This document shows positions 50,889 through 59,173 of a stretch of 64,000 bases of DNA, one piece after another. Every line of letters starts with the position of its first letter. Position 1 is the stretch's first letter. Source of the stretch: Mucilaginibacter celer (lineage in GTDB: Bacteria > Bacteroidota > Bacteroidia > Sphingobacteriales > Sphingobacteriaceae). A program made the position numbers and the translations under genes. The notes under the pieces were generated by a model. It was not told the origin of the DNA, did not search any database, and saw nothing but the letters and a program-made list of their open reading frames with translations. The stretch covers positions 3,472,001 through 3,536,000 of the forward strand of contig NZ_CP032869.1 of the NCBI RefSeq assembly GCF_003576455.2, written 5' to 3'.

Positions 50889-51104
50889 TTAGTACTCAAG
50901 CTCCTGGCAATGGATGCCTGCCTTTTGCAGCAAAGTTTCAATATAACGGGGGGAAACATCGTTGGCTTCGATGCGTAAAATATTGTCGCAATCGTCCAGA
51001 TCAAAGTTCCATTGTGTAATGTCGGGTTCTTTGGTTAATAAATTTTGTACCCGGCTTAGCTGCCGTTTTTGGGTTACGCTTGTTGCAAATACCAGCACAT
51101 CCAT
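50889..51104 (-). CDS. HMA-like small ferredoxin-fold protein
   Basis: 71 residues with a beta-alpha-beta pattern: 'DVLVFATSVTQKRQLSRVQNLL', 'ITQWNFDLDDCDNILRIEA' and 'IETLLQKAGIHCQELEY'. This small protein type is widespread in Bacteroidota and resembles heavy-metal-associated domains but lacks the CxxC metal motif. Function unknown. It is encoded upstream-adjacent to nothing obvious and downstream of the sigma-factor operon on the same strand. Confidence 0.75.
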   Translation of the reverse strand: MDVLVFATSVTQKRQLSRVQNLLTKEPDITQWNFDLDDCDNILRIEANDVSPRYIETLLQKAGIHCQELEY

Positions 51105-51162
51105 ATTATTTATATTTGGGGGTAATTAAAATAGCCGAAAGCTTAAGGCCGAAAGCAAAAAG

Positions 51163-51564
51163 CTATTCTTCTGCTTTTTTTTCATCATTTACGGGCGCAT
51201 TTTTAAAATCGTCCCAATGGCGGTTAAAGCGGCTGCCGCGGTCTTTCCAGCCGCACATACGGTCTTCCCATTGTGCACGGAATTTCTCCCTGTCTTCAGG
51301 GCTCATGTTTTTAAAACGCTCGGCCATGCGTCCGCGCATCCAGGGTGCGCCTCCGCCTTTGGGGCCGCCTTTGCCAAAGCCAAACAGTATTTTGCATAAA
51401 ATAAATATGCCAAGGGCCTGCCAATAGGTAATGGTGGTTACGTGAAGTATATCGGGCAACAAGGCATTCCAAAGCTGCATTACGGCAAAGCTGATCACAG
51501 CAAGGCAGGTAATTATGCCAAGCGGGATAAAAATGAATCGCCTTTTATAAAAAAATGGTTTCAT
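51163..51564 (-). CDS. Two-helix membrane protein cotranscribed with an ECF sigma factor
   Basis: 133 residues. Helices 'FIFIPLGIITCLAVISFAVMQLW' in part and 'YWQALGIFILCKILFGFGKGG' precede a charged cytosolic tail 'RMAERFKNMSPEDREKFRAQW' minus one residue and 'KDRGSRFNRHWDDF'. It starts 20 bp after the sigma-factor stop. In Bacteroidota this partner often follows such ECF genes and could act as an anti-sigma or sensor, which is inferred from position only. Confidence 0.75.
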   Translation of the reverse strand: MKPFFYKRRFIFIPLGIITCLAVISFAVMQLWNALLPDILHVTTITYWQALGIFILCKILFGFGKGGPKGGGAPWMRGRMAERFKNMSPEDREKFRAQWEDRMCGWKDRGSRFNRHWDDFKNAPVNDEKKAEE

Positions 51565-51584
51565 GTTATTTAATATCTTAATTT

Positions 51585-52145
51585 TTAATATTCAGAAATT
51601 TCGGTGTAAAGCTGGGCAAGGCGTTTGCGCAAATGCAATACCGCATAGCGCTTACGCGATACCAGGGTGTTGGTATTAACACCGGTACGTTTGGCAATTT
51701 CCTCAAAAGGAATATCTTCCAGTTCGTGCCATATAAATACCTGCTTTTGTTCTTCGGGTAGTTCATCCAGCGCAAAAAATAACTGCTCCCAAAAAAGGTT
51801 GCGCAAATACTCGGTTTCGGGAGTGGTAGCTTCGGTGAGGAGTATGGCTTTAAAGTCCGGGGCTTCATCGTCATAATCTTCATCATCGGCCAGCATATCA
51901 TCAATTAGGGTTTCCTTCTTTTTTTTATGCTTATCAGTTATTTTATTCCGGGCCACCCGGTATAGCCAGGCGCTGGTTTGTTCAATCGGTTCAGAGTTGA
52001 TAACTGCGCTAAACTGGTACCAAACGTCCTGTAGTATATCTTCGGCGTCGGCATCGCTTTTTACCCTGCGGCGAATAAATCCCAACAGGTTTTTACCATA
52101 CGCAGCAATTGTTTGTATGATGTGGCTGTTTTTGTCCTGGGGCAT
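51585..52145 (-). CDS. ECF-type RNA polymerase sigma factor
   Basis: About 186 residues from ATG 52145. Region 2 is 'GKNLLGFIRRRVKSDADAEDILQDVW' in part with 'TSAWLYRVARNKITDKHKKK'. Region 4 is 'ALDELPEEQKQVFIWHELEDI' minus one, with 'PFEEIAKRTGVNTNTLVSRKRYAVLHLRKRL' in part. The long acidic linker ('DDMLADDEDYDDEAPDF') between regions is notable. It should direct transcription in response to an envelope or cytosolic signal. The partner membrane protein follows in the same operon. Confidence 0.92.
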   Translation of the reverse strand: MPQDKNSHIIQTIAAYGKNLLGFIRRRVKSDADAEDILQDVWYQFSAVINSEPIEQTSAWLYRVARNKITDKHKKKKETLIDDMLADDEDYDDEAPDFKAILLTEATTPETEYLRNLFWEQLFFALDELPEEQKQVFIWHELEDIPFEEIAKRTGVNTNTLVSRKRYAVLHLRKRLAQLYTEISEY

Positions 52146-52323
52146 TATCGCTGTTGTCAATTTCTTTATCCTTTTAAAGATAAAGACGATTATCGTTTTA
52201 AAACATTTTAATTTTTTTCAAAAAAAATCATTCCTGCTCCCAAACTGCACTTTAAAGGGTAAAAACAGCATTTCATGCAATAAAATCCAGGATCACAAAA
52301 ACGATGTTTAAACACCATAAATA

Positions 52324-52393
52324 TACTTTTGTCGAATTAAATTCATTTTAAATAAAAATATTTGAATTTAATTCATTTTATATCGAATATTAC
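52324..52393 (+). promoter_or_regulatory. Promoter and palindromic operator array of the Lrp-family gene
   Basis: TACTTTTG (52324-52331) is an exact -7 element. Two palindromes GAATTAAATTC (52334-52344) and GAATTTAATTC (52364-52374) have centres 30 bp apart, and a related GAATATTAC starts at 52385. The helical-turn spacing just downstream of the promoter suits autoregulation by an oligomeric Lrp protein. Confidence 0.65.
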
Positions 52394-52396
52394 TGT

Positions 52397-52876
52397 ATGA
52401 TCAACGAGCAAGAAATTTTCTTAGACAAAACCGATCTGCAAATCCTCAGACTGATGCAGGATAATGCCCGCATCTCCAACGCCGATCTGGCCCGCGAGCT
52501 GGGCATGGCGCCATCGGGGATACTGGAGCGTGTGAAAAAGCTGGAACAGAAAAACGTGATCCAGCAATACACCACCCGCATTAACCCCGTTGCGTTACAG
52601 CAAAAAATGGTAGCCTTTATTTTTATGAAAGCGGCCGATGGCCCCGGAAGCGAAGCAACATCGCGCGAGCTGGCCAAAATACCGGAGGTACAGGAAGTGC
52701 ATTGTATTGCCGGCGATGATTGCTACCTGGTTAAGGTACGCACTTATGATTCGGCATCGCTCATGAGCCTCATCCGTACCTATTTCAGTAAAATTCCGAA
52801 TATTTTGAGCACCCGCACCACCATAGTGCTCGAAACCGTGAAAGAACAACAACAATTGGTTATACCCGAAAAATAA
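52397..52876 (+). CDS. Lrp/AsnC-family transcriptional regulator
   Basis: 159 residues: N-terminal winged HTH ('TDLQILRLMQDNARISNADLA' minus one, 'GMAPSGILERVKKLE') and C-terminal RAM effector domain ('VAFIFMKAA', 'EVQEVHCIAGDDCYLVKVR', 'FSKIPNILSTRTTIVLET'). Such proteins usually sense amino acids and control transport or metabolism. It lies 9 bp upstream of an EamA exporter, so export of an amino acid or related metabolite is a likely target. Palindromic sites precede the gene. Confidence 0.92.
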   Translation: MINEQEIFLDKTDLQILRLMQDNARISNADLARELGMAPSGILERVKKLEQKNVIQQYTTRINPVALQQKMVAFIFMKAADGPGSEATSRELAKIPEVQEVHCIAGDDCYLVKVRTYDSASLMSLIRTYFSKIPNILSTRTTIVLETVKEQQQLVIPEK

Positions 52877-52885
52877 TTTTACATC

Positions 52886-53848
52886 ATGACACCTGCCGCC
52901 AAAAAATCTGCCTCGCCCCTATTAGTTGTTTTAGCCTTTGCCACCGTTTACATTGTGTGGGGCTCAACTTACTTTTTTATAAAGATTGCCGTAGCCGGTT
53001 TCCCTCCTTTGCTGTTGGGGGCATTGCGTTTTTTTACCGCCGGGTTGTTATTAATGATCTGGTGCGCTATTAAAGGCGAAAAGATTTTTATAAAACAAAA
53101 TGTGCTGCATGCGGCTGTGAGTGGTTTCTTATTGCTGGTGATAGGCAACGGTGTGGTAATTTGGGTAGAACAGACATTGCCAAGCGCCGTGGTGGCTATC
53201 ATGGTAACGTCGCCGCCAATTTGGTTTGTATTGCTGGATAAACCAAACTGGGCAACAAACTTTAAAAGCAAAAGCACAATTGCCGGTTTGCTGATAGGCT
53301 TTGTTGGCGTAATACTACTTTTCAGTGATCAAATTGAAAGCATGCTCGGCACATCAACCGGAGCATCAAAATTACCCGGCATGCTGTTATTGGTATTCGG
53401 AACGTTGGGCTGGGCATCGGGCTCGTTATATTCAAAGCATTACAACAACAAAGGCTCGGGTACGGTAAATGCGGCCTGGCAAATGCTTGCAGCAAGCGCT
53501 TTCTTTATTCCGGCAAGCTTTTTAACCGGCGAGGTGCAAACTGTTAGCTGGCAAAGCATACCAACCCAAAGCTGGTGGGCTCTGGCCTACCTGGTAGTAT
53601 TTGGTTCGATAGCTGCGTTTACAGCTTATGTGTGGCTTTTACAGGTTAGGTCGGCAACGCAGGTTGGCACCTATGCCTATGTTAACCCGGTGATAGCTGT
53701 GTTGCTTGGGGTAATTTTTGCAGGCGAGCATGTGAGCTTTTTGCAGGTGATTGGTTTGGTGGTGATATTGGGAAGTGTGTTGCTGATTAATCTTTCGAAG
53801 TATAGGAAGGCGAAGGTGATTGAGGAGAAAGTAGCAGTGGCTGAATGA
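52886..53848 (+). CDS. EamA/DMT-family exporter
   Basis: 320 residues with ten membrane helices in two EamA repeats: 'VYIVWGSTYFFIKIAV' opening the first and 'TYAYVNPVIAVLLGVIFAGE' closing the second. Drug/metabolite transporters of this type export amino acids, nucleobases or other small metabolites. It is translated right behind the Lrp-type regulator and probably responds to the same ligand. The substrate cannot be read from sequence. Confidence 0.9.
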   Translation: MTPAAKKSASPLLVVLAFATVYIVWGSTYFFIKIAVAGFPPLLLGALRFFTAGLLLMIWCAIKGEKIFIKQNVLHAAVSGFLLLVIGNGVVIWVEQTLPSAVVAIMVTSPPIWFVLLDKPNWATNFKSKSTIAGLLIGFVGVILLFSDQIESMLGTSTGASKLPGMLLLVFGTLGWASGSLYSKHYNNKGSGTVNAAWQMLAASAFFIPASFLTGEVQTVSWQSIPTQSWWALAYLVVFGSIAAFTAYVWLLQVRSATQVGTYAYVNPVIAVLLGVIFAGEHVSFLQVIGLVVILGSVLLINLSKYRKAKVIEEKVAVAE

Positions 53849-53889
53849 GATGGCTTTGTTTTTGATATTTTTTTACGAAATTTGTATAA

Positions 53890-54063
53890 GTGAAAACTGA
53901 AAAAGAAAATATCGATAAGCCTTCAACCAGTAAATCTGCTGAAACAAAAAAGGTTAACCCCTTTAAGAAATTAATGGAGGATAAAGATCGTATTGCTGAT
54001 GCCGTAAATAAAGGGCAGCCGCTTTCAACATTAAAAGACATCAGGTTTGTACACCCATTATAA
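53890..54063 (+). CDS. Small charged protein (57 aa), unit B
   Basis: A 57-residue ORF from GTG 53890. It is hydrophilic at first ('KTEKENIDKPSTSKSAETKK'), then 'NPFKKLMEDKDRIADAVNKG' and 'LSTLKDIRFVHPL'. TTTG, 19 bases, then AAATTTG ends 5 bases before the GTG, a fair promoter with leaderless spacing. It overlaps the TTG start of the next gene by 17 bp. With the following gene it repeats the plan seen at 42060-42726. Not recognised as a known family. Confidence 0.55.
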   Translation: MKTEKENIDKPSTSKSAETKKVNPFKKLMEDKDRIADAVNKGQPLSTLKDIRFVHPL

Positions 54064-54529
54064 TGTTGAAATAACGGAAGATAAGGAATACAGATTTACA
54101 ACATCTTCCGGAATCCTTTACAACGCTTATTTTACCGAATTTACCTTAATTGATCCCGACGAGAACGAAATCAAAGTTGTTTCTTTTGGTTTCACCTGTA
54201 AAGAAACTATTAGTACTAAAAGGTATTACGACAGCAAAGTTAAACATACCATCGTTTATATCATTAATCATTTCTTTGAAACACAGCCCGACGATGCGGT
54301 ACTTTATATGTTTATGACTAATGACGGAAAAGCAAGAAACAGGCATGTGACTTTCAATAATTGGTATCACGAGTTAAATAATAATCTGGAAAAACACAGT
54401 TCATCATCCGAACTCGGGAAAAAAGGGTTTTATGCGTCTATCTTATTTAAAACGAATAACCCACAAAAGAAAAGATTAATATCCTCGTTCTATTTTACAA
54501 TAGATTATTGGGGATTAAATGATTATTAA
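54047..54529 (+). CDS. DUF6169-like protein, unit B (TTG start)
   Basis: 160 residues. The frame has a stop at 54032 and no ATG before residue 80, so TTG at 54047 is the only reasonable start. 'EYRFTTSSGILYNAYFTEF', 'TIVYIINHFF', 'AVLYMFMTNDGKARNRHVTF', 'WYHELNNNLEKH', 'KKGFYASILFKTNNPQKKRLI' minus one and 'SSFYFTIDYW' parallel unit A at 42211 in order and spacing. I associate it with DUF6169 from memory. It is AT-rich relative to the EamA gene before it. Function unknown. Confidence 0.7.
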   Translation: MYTHYNVEITEDKEYRFTTSSGILYNAYFTEFTLIDPDENEIKVVSFGFTCKETISTKRYYDSKVKHTIVYIINHFFETQPDDAVLYMFMTNDGKARNRHVTFNNWYHELNNNLEKHSSSSELGKKGFYASILFKTNNPQKKRLISSFYFTIDYWGLNDY

Positions 54530-54539
54530 TTATTAACCC

Positions 54540-55547
54540 CTAATTCTCCCATTTCCCAAACTCAAAATATTTACTGATGCTGATGCTGATCTTACTTCCC
54601 ACCGGATACTTCTTCCTGTCGTGATTCAGCACCCGTAGCGTAATGCCGTCTCTCTCAACTATCAGCTCCTCAAAAAAACCTTTAAACAGTACCATTTTCA
54701 CCAGCCACTTGCTGCCCAAGCTGCTGATTTTTATATGCTCGGCATATACCACTACCACACCGCGCTTACTTTTTATGCCGCATATTTTTGCCTCGGTGGA
54801 TGTTAATTTAGTGCAGCTGGCCAGTATTTGTGCCGTGTATAACAATTTAGGCGAGAGATATAACTCTTCGGGACTGCCATTCTCTACAATTTCGCCCTCT
54901 TTCAATACAATCAGTTCATCGGCCATAGAGAGGATCTCGGCCGGATCGTGCGATACCAACACAACCGTTACACCCCAGGCTTTTACAATGTAGCGAATAT
55001 CGTGCTGCAGCCCTTCGCGGTAAGTAGCGTCAACCTGGTTAAAAGGCTCATCAAGCAGTAAAACTTCGGGCCGACTTATCAGCGCCTTGGCAATGGTTAC
55101 CCGTTGCTTTTCGCCGCCACTTAATTTGCCGAAAGGCATTTCCCTCAGGTCGTAAATATTAAGCAGATGCAAAGCCTCGGTAACACGCTGGATAGACTGG
55201 CTCTGATCTTCGTCGGGCAAGCCTTCGTTTATGGTGTCCCATACTGAAGTACGCGGATCGAGCCCGGTGTTGTGCTGAGCTACCATGCGCATAGCTTTGT
55301 GCGCGTGCTGAATGCCTTTTTCACGGCTCAAAACACGCTCTTCCTTAAAAAAAACATCGCCATGGTCGGGCTCCAGGGTGCCGTAAAGCAGGTTAAGCAA
55401 GGTGGTTTTGCCGCTCCCGCTTTCGCCTACAATGGCTGTTATTTTGCCCTTGGGAACAAAAATGGTAATGTTGTTAACGCCCGAAGATTTATCACCAAAA
55501 AAGTTTTTGGTGATGGATATGGTTTCCAGTATCAGGTCGTCTGTCAT
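54540..55547 (-). CDS. ABC transporter ATP-binding protein without partner
   Basis: 335 residues: Walker A 'GESGSGKTTLL', Q-loop region, signature 'LSGGEKQRVTIA', Walker B 'VLLLDEPF' and H-loop 'VLVSHDPAE'. A C-terminal ~100-residue beta-rich extension (about 235-335) looks like a TOBE-type domain, as in MalK/PotA/CysA importers. No permease or binding protein lies nearby. It could energise a transporter encoded elsewhere or serve a regulatory role. Confidence 0.88.
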   Translation of the reverse strand: MTDDLILETISITKNFFGDKSSGVNNITIFVPKGKITAIVGESGSGKTTLLNLLYGTLEPDHGDVFFKEERVLSREKGIQHAHKAMRMVAQHNTGLDPRTSVWDTINEGLPDEDQSQSIQRVTEALHLLNIYDLREMPFGKLSGGEKQRVTIAKALISRPEVLLLDEPFNQVDATYREGLQHDIRYIVKAWGVTVVLVSHDPAEILSMADELIVLKEGEIVENGSPEELYLSPKLLYTAQILASCTKLTSTEAKICGIKSKRGVVVVYAEHIKISSLGSKWLVKMVLFKGFFEELIVERDGITLRVLNHDRKKYPVGSKISISISKYFEFGKWEN

Positions 55548-55721
55548 GCGGGATGTAAATTTAAAGGCTAAACCTTGTTGTAATTTTTTGTTTTGGGACT
55601 TCTAATCTATAAAAAAGTTAAAAGCAAAAAAACTTTATATCGCCAACAAACTAATTATCACCCGTTAAAAAACAAATAGCCCAAAACTTTTATTGATATA
55701 GGTACAAATTACAAACCTGCC

Positions 55722-55931
55722 ATGAATAAACTTATCGGAGTAATATTAATAATAGCAGGTGTAGCCATGTTAATCTGGACAGGCTTCACCTACACCAAGA
55801 AAGAAAAGATTATAGATGCCGGCCCAATCCAGGTATCGGCCGACAAAGAAAAATCTGTTAACTGGCCGCCGTACCTTGGCGGGATATTGGTTATAGGCGG
55901 CATAGTAATAGTAGTTACGTCAAAAAAATAG
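55722..55931 (+). CDS. Small two-helix membrane protein
   Basis: 69 residues: 'LIGVILIIAGVAMLIWTGF', a charged loop 'YTKKEKIIDAGPIQVSADKE' and 'YLGGILVIGGIVIVVTSKK'. This two-helix, loop-of-30 layout is frequent in Bacteroidota small membrane proteins of unknown function. It is convergent with the deacetylase gene, 5 bp apart. Confidence 0.75.
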   Translation: MNKLIGVILIIAGVAMLIWTGFTYTKKEKIIDAGPIQVSADKEKSVNWPPYLGGILVIGGIVIVVTSKK

Positions 55932-55936
55932 GATTA

Positions 55937-56854
55937 CTATTCATTATCTGCAGCCTTTAATATGCTGAGATCTTTCCCGGCTAATAACTGGCTGTAATTA
56001 ATCAGCTTAAACTTTTTGTTTATCATAGCCGCAAATTCGGGCGATAAAAGCGCGTTAAGTTCTGTTTGCCTGTGCACGCTGGTAAGCGGTTTTCCATCTT
56101 TCGAGTTCATCATGTTGCTGTTCATATCCACAAGCACATCCATTTCAGGGCTTGGGGTAGCGGTATGCAACACCATCAGGTTAGGTTTATCCGGATTCAG
56201 TTTACTTATATAGGTTAAAAAGGCTTCCTTTTTTGTTGCGATGGGCTCGCCCCACATTTCCTTATAGGTTTCGCCAAAATAGGTTACGCTGCTTAATGTT
56301 GATATGGCGAGGTGATATTTATGGGCCAGTTTTTCGGTAAGGGCGCGTAGTTCGGGCGTTGAAAGCATAATGCCCATGTGCGGATCGATGTAGGTGATTT
56401 TTAAGCCCGAGTTTATTGCCCTTTCGATTTGTGCCGATAGTTCGGTTTCAATTTCATCTACCTTATAATGGTTTTTATTGAATGCCCTGGTTGATTGCGG
56501 GAAATAGCCATTCGAATCAACCAGACTGGGTACAGCAGTACGGCCGGTAACCGGTCCCCAGCGATAATTTTTCCACTCGGATGTAAGCGTTAAATGCACA
56601 CCCACCGTTACGTTGGGATACTGCTTCAATATTTCTACCGCTTCCTGGTACCAGGGGCAGGCAAATTGCATCGATGCTGAAAGCGGCATACCTGTTTGCG
56701 CCGCTTTTAACATGGCCATATTAACCGAGTGATTCATGCCGATATCATCAAGCCTGATCAGCAATTGCGGTAGTTTATTATTTTGTTGTGCCGATAGTTT
56801 GCCTTCGCAGACTAATAGCACCAGTATACTGAAGCAAAGTATAATCCTTTTCAT
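55937..56854 (-). CDS. Exported ChbG/HpnK (YdjC-like) deacetylase
   Basis: About 305 residues from ATG 56854 with a signal peptide ending 'KLSAQ'. The metal site of YdjC-like carbohydrate deacetylases is visible: 'LLIRLDDIGMNHSVNMAML' (Asp pair), 'VGVHLTLTSEW' (His) and 'TYIDPHMGIM' (His). Family members deacetylate N-acetylated oligosaccharides such as chitobiose; HpnK acts on hopanoids. Export suggests a periplasmic glycan or lipid substrate. Confidence 0.87.
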   Translation of the reverse strand: MKRIILCFSILVLLVCEGKLSAQQNNKLPQLLIRLDDIGMNHSVNMAMLKAAQTGMPLSASMQFACPWYQEAVEILKQYPNVTVGVHLTLTSEWKNYRWGPVTGRTAVPSLVDSNGYFPQSTRAFNKNHYKVDEIETELSAQIERAINSGLKITYIDPHMGIMLSTPELRALTEKLAHKYHLAISTLSSVTYFGETYKEMWGEPIATKKEAFLTYISKLNPDKPNLMVLHTATPSPEMDVLVDMNSNMMNSKDGKPLTSVHRQTELNALLSPEFAAMINKKFKLINYSQLLAGKDLSILKAADNE

Positions 56855-56916
56855 AGCATCAAGGTACACAGCAAATAATACAAATCATAGCTATCCTTAA
56901 AGATGCACTAATTTTG

Positions 56917-58167
56917 TTACTCAAGCAACAAGGCATCTTCGTCATCGGTAAGGTTAAGCTGGATAGTGTCGCTACCAGCTATGCCCTCAATACTACCCCT
57001 GATGTGGGCCGCGCTTAACAATACTTTATCCAGTTGCTTTTCGCGGGCTTTCCAAAGTTTTTCCATGGCATCGCGCTCGCGCTGGATGGATTGGCGCATG
57101 CTCATGTAACCCTCGCGGATGGCTTTCCATTGCTCAGAAAACTCGCTGCTGGTAAGGTAATCATACAACAAGTGCATTTTATCGCCCTTGTTATCCTGCG
57201 ATTTGGCCAGGTTTGATAGCTTCATTACGCCATCGCGCAAAATATAGGATACCGCTTTCACCTCATCAAAACTACAGATCCATACACCATCGCGTTCGCC
57301 AAAACAGTCCATACCCTTGGGATAACATTGGGTAACTATCACGGCCACATCAACGCCCATACTGCGCATATCTTTTTTCAGCTTTTCAATCCAATCCATC
57401 GAAAAAGCATTGGTACGCTTGCTTTCGTAAATAATACGGCCGCATTCCTGGCCAAACTGGTTGCGTACGGTTTGCACGCAATCGGCTCCGCGTACGCCTT
57501 TACCTACTTCGCTAATCAAATCAAAAGGGAAATAATTACGCAGCAGTTCTTCCAATATCAACTCCTGGGCTTCGCCCTGTAGCTGCATGGAGCCCTGCTC
57601 GGCTTTGCGCTTCATCTCATCAACCAGCTTTTTCTGATCGTCAAGCTGCTTTTCAAGTTCCTTTACTTTCAGCTGATGCTCGGTATCTTTTATATTATGC
57701 CGCTCGGCTTCCTGCTTACGAATCTGCTCGCTCAGTTCATTACGCTGCTCCTGCAACTTACGCTGCATGGCAAGTTCCATCTCTTCTTCTTTTTGCTGCA
57801 ATTGCTTTTCACGCTGCAAAAACTCCAGTTCTTTTTGGCGCGACTGCTTTAGTTTCTCCTCGGTTTCCGCAGCCGAACTTTTTAACAATACAAGCTGATT
57901 TTCAAAATCCTGGCTTATGGTTTTGCGCAGGTTATCCTCAAGTGTTTGCTGCAGTTGCTTCTTTTCGTTACTAAGCCTTTGCTCAAAAGCAGCCTGTTGC
58001 TGGCGTTCCTTCGCCGCAAAATCTTCATCCTTTTTCCGGTATTCCTCTTCTTTTTGACGGGTGTAATCCATCATTTTAAGCCGGAGCTGCTTTTTATACT
58101 CCTCGGCCATCACCTCCTCTATCGGAAAACCAAAACCACAACTTGGGCACTTAACTTCTGTAGCCAT
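56917..58167 (-). CDS. DUF2130 coiled-coil protein with nuclease-like domain
   Basis: 416 residues. It starts with a 'CPSCGFGFPIEEV' half zinc finger, then a long coiled coil (about 25-200) rich in Gln, Lys and Glu. The C-terminal DUF2130 domain contains 'VGKGVRGADCVQTV' and 'GRIIYESKRTNAFS', which could form a PD-(D/E)xK-type Asp, Glu-x-Lys site. The family is widespread and uncharacterised. A TATCTTTG -7 box lies 32 bp before the ATG. Confidence 0.88.
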   Translation of the reverse strand: MATEVKCPSCGFGFPIEEVMAEEYKKQLRLKMMDYTRQKEEEYRKKDEDFAAKERQQQAAFEQRLSNEKKQLQQTLEDNLRKTISQDFENQLVLLKSSAAETEEKLKQSRQKELEFLQREKQLQQKEEEMELAMQRKLQEQRNELSEQIRKQEAERHNIKDTEHQLKVKELEKQLDDQKKLVDEMKRKAEQGSMQLQGEAQELILEELLRNYFPFDLISEVGKGVRGADCVQTVRNQFGQECGRIIYESKRTNAFSMDWIEKLKKDMRSMGVDVAVIVTQCYPKGMDCFGERDGVWICSFDEVKAVSYILRDGVMKLSNLAKSQDNKGDKMHLLYDYLTSSEFSEQWKAIREGYMSMRQSIQRERDAMEKLWKAREKQLDKVLLSAAHIRGSIEGIAGSDTIQLNLTDDEDALLLE

Positions 58168-58199
58168 ATTATTTAATAACCGGAAATATCCCGGTTTAT

Positions 58200-58207
58200 C
58201 AAAGATA
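58200..58207 (-). promoter_or_regulatory. -7 element (TATCTTTG) of the DUF2130 gene
   Basis: An exact TAnnTTTG match on the minus strand, 32 bases upstream of the ATG. No good -33 element at 18-21 bases was seen. A short CCGG...CCGG inverted repeat lies in the leader. Confidence 0.45.
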
Positions 58208-58321
58208 GGAATTTTAGCAAGAGGGGACTTACTCCAGATAGCGTTAACATTATTGTAACAAAATGAAACTATAATGATAACAATTTATTGCAAATGCCGT
58301 TTTAAATACGAGTTTTATAAC

Positions 58322-58714
58322 ATGCAGATATTGAGGATAGGTAAAGCAATGTGGAGCCATGATTACGATCTGGCAACACTTGGATTGGCCAACGAGGCCG
58401 GTGCATTATTTGCCTTTACCCCTCCGCCACACCACTACAATGGCGAAATTATCTTGACCCCTAAAAGCATTGTACTTGATGGTGACAGCTATGAGCATAT
58501 CCCGCTTGATAGCCTTGAACAACTGTATTTAGGCTTTGATGAATTTTATACGCGCAGTATGGTGCGTAATGCCGGTATGTTTTGGCAGCCTTTAAGGTTA
58601 CGCTATAAATATAAAGACGAGGTAAAAACCATTTACCTTATTATTGATCATGGCTTTTTCGGGGCCAAAAACCAGCTGTGGTTTAATGTGCTTAAGCAAT
58701 TGCTTGCCAGGTAA
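58322..58714 (+). CDS. Hypothetical protein, PH/GRAM-like fold
   Basis: 130 residues from ATG 58322 ('MQILRIGKAMWSHDYDLATL'); an earlier GTG/ATG frame to 58274 seems unlikely. 'GEIILTPKSIVLDGDSYEHI' followed by 'PLDSLEQLYLGFDEFY' and 'LIIDHGFFGAKNQLWFNVLKQ' look like the strands and final helix of a bacterial PH/GRAM domain. Such domains act as binding or scaffold modules. No specific function known. Confidence 0.72.
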   Translation: MQILRIGKAMWSHDYDLATLGLANEAGALFAFTPPPHHYNGEIILTPKSIVLDGDSYEHIPLDSLEQLYLGFDEFYTRSMVRNAGMFWQPLRLRYKYKDEVKTIYLIIDHGFFGAKNQLWFNVLKQLLAR

Positions 58715-58864
58715 AAGCGCGCTTCTCTTTTTACAAAAAGCTATATCGTTTATTATTTTTTTGGTAAAACTGCAATGAAAAATACCATGTAGTAGGTATT
58801 TCACAATCATTAAACAGGTTGCATATTTGAATGTAACAAATTGTTACTTAAACCTGTTGCCGTT

Positions 58865-59086
58865 ATGATGAAAAAATTAAGCCTTTTGAGGTTGTTTTCC
58901 TGCCTGCCGTTGATAGCCATCATCATACCCGATGTTACCGAGTTAATTATCAACAACCAGTTTAAGTTACCTTTTTTCCATATCATAAGTGGTGCCATGC
59001 TTATAGTTACCATTGTGATATGTACGCTGGTTATCCGTTACCTGAAAAAGCAACAACAGGTAAAAATGCAGTACCAGCAAGTCTGA
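58865..59086 (+). CDS. Small two-helix membrane protein
   Basis: 73 residues from ATG 58865 (ATG also at 58868). Helices 'LLRLFSCLPLIAIIIPDVTEL' minus one and 'FHIISGAMLIVTIVICTLVI' are joined by a short loop, with a Lys/Gln-rich tail. It is terminated by the perfect hairpin at 59121-59149. Function unknown. Confidence 0.65.
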   Translation: MMKKLSLLRLFSCLPLIAIIIPDVTELIINNQFKLPFFHIISGAMLIVTIVICTLVIRYLKKQQQVKMQYQQV

Positions 59087-59120
59087 TTTCGATACCTCCC
59101 TAAAACCCCATCACTATAAA

Positions 59121-59149
59121 AAAACGGCGCGGAATATCCGCGCCGTTTT
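59121..59149. terminator. Bidirectional intrinsic terminator
   Basis: AAAACGGCGCGG (59121-59132) pairs perfectly with CCGCGCCGTTTT (59138-59149) around AATAT. It serves the convergent small membrane gene and yceI. Confidence 0.93.
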
Positions 59150-59173
59150 CTGTTAATATTTGTTTTCTCCTGC

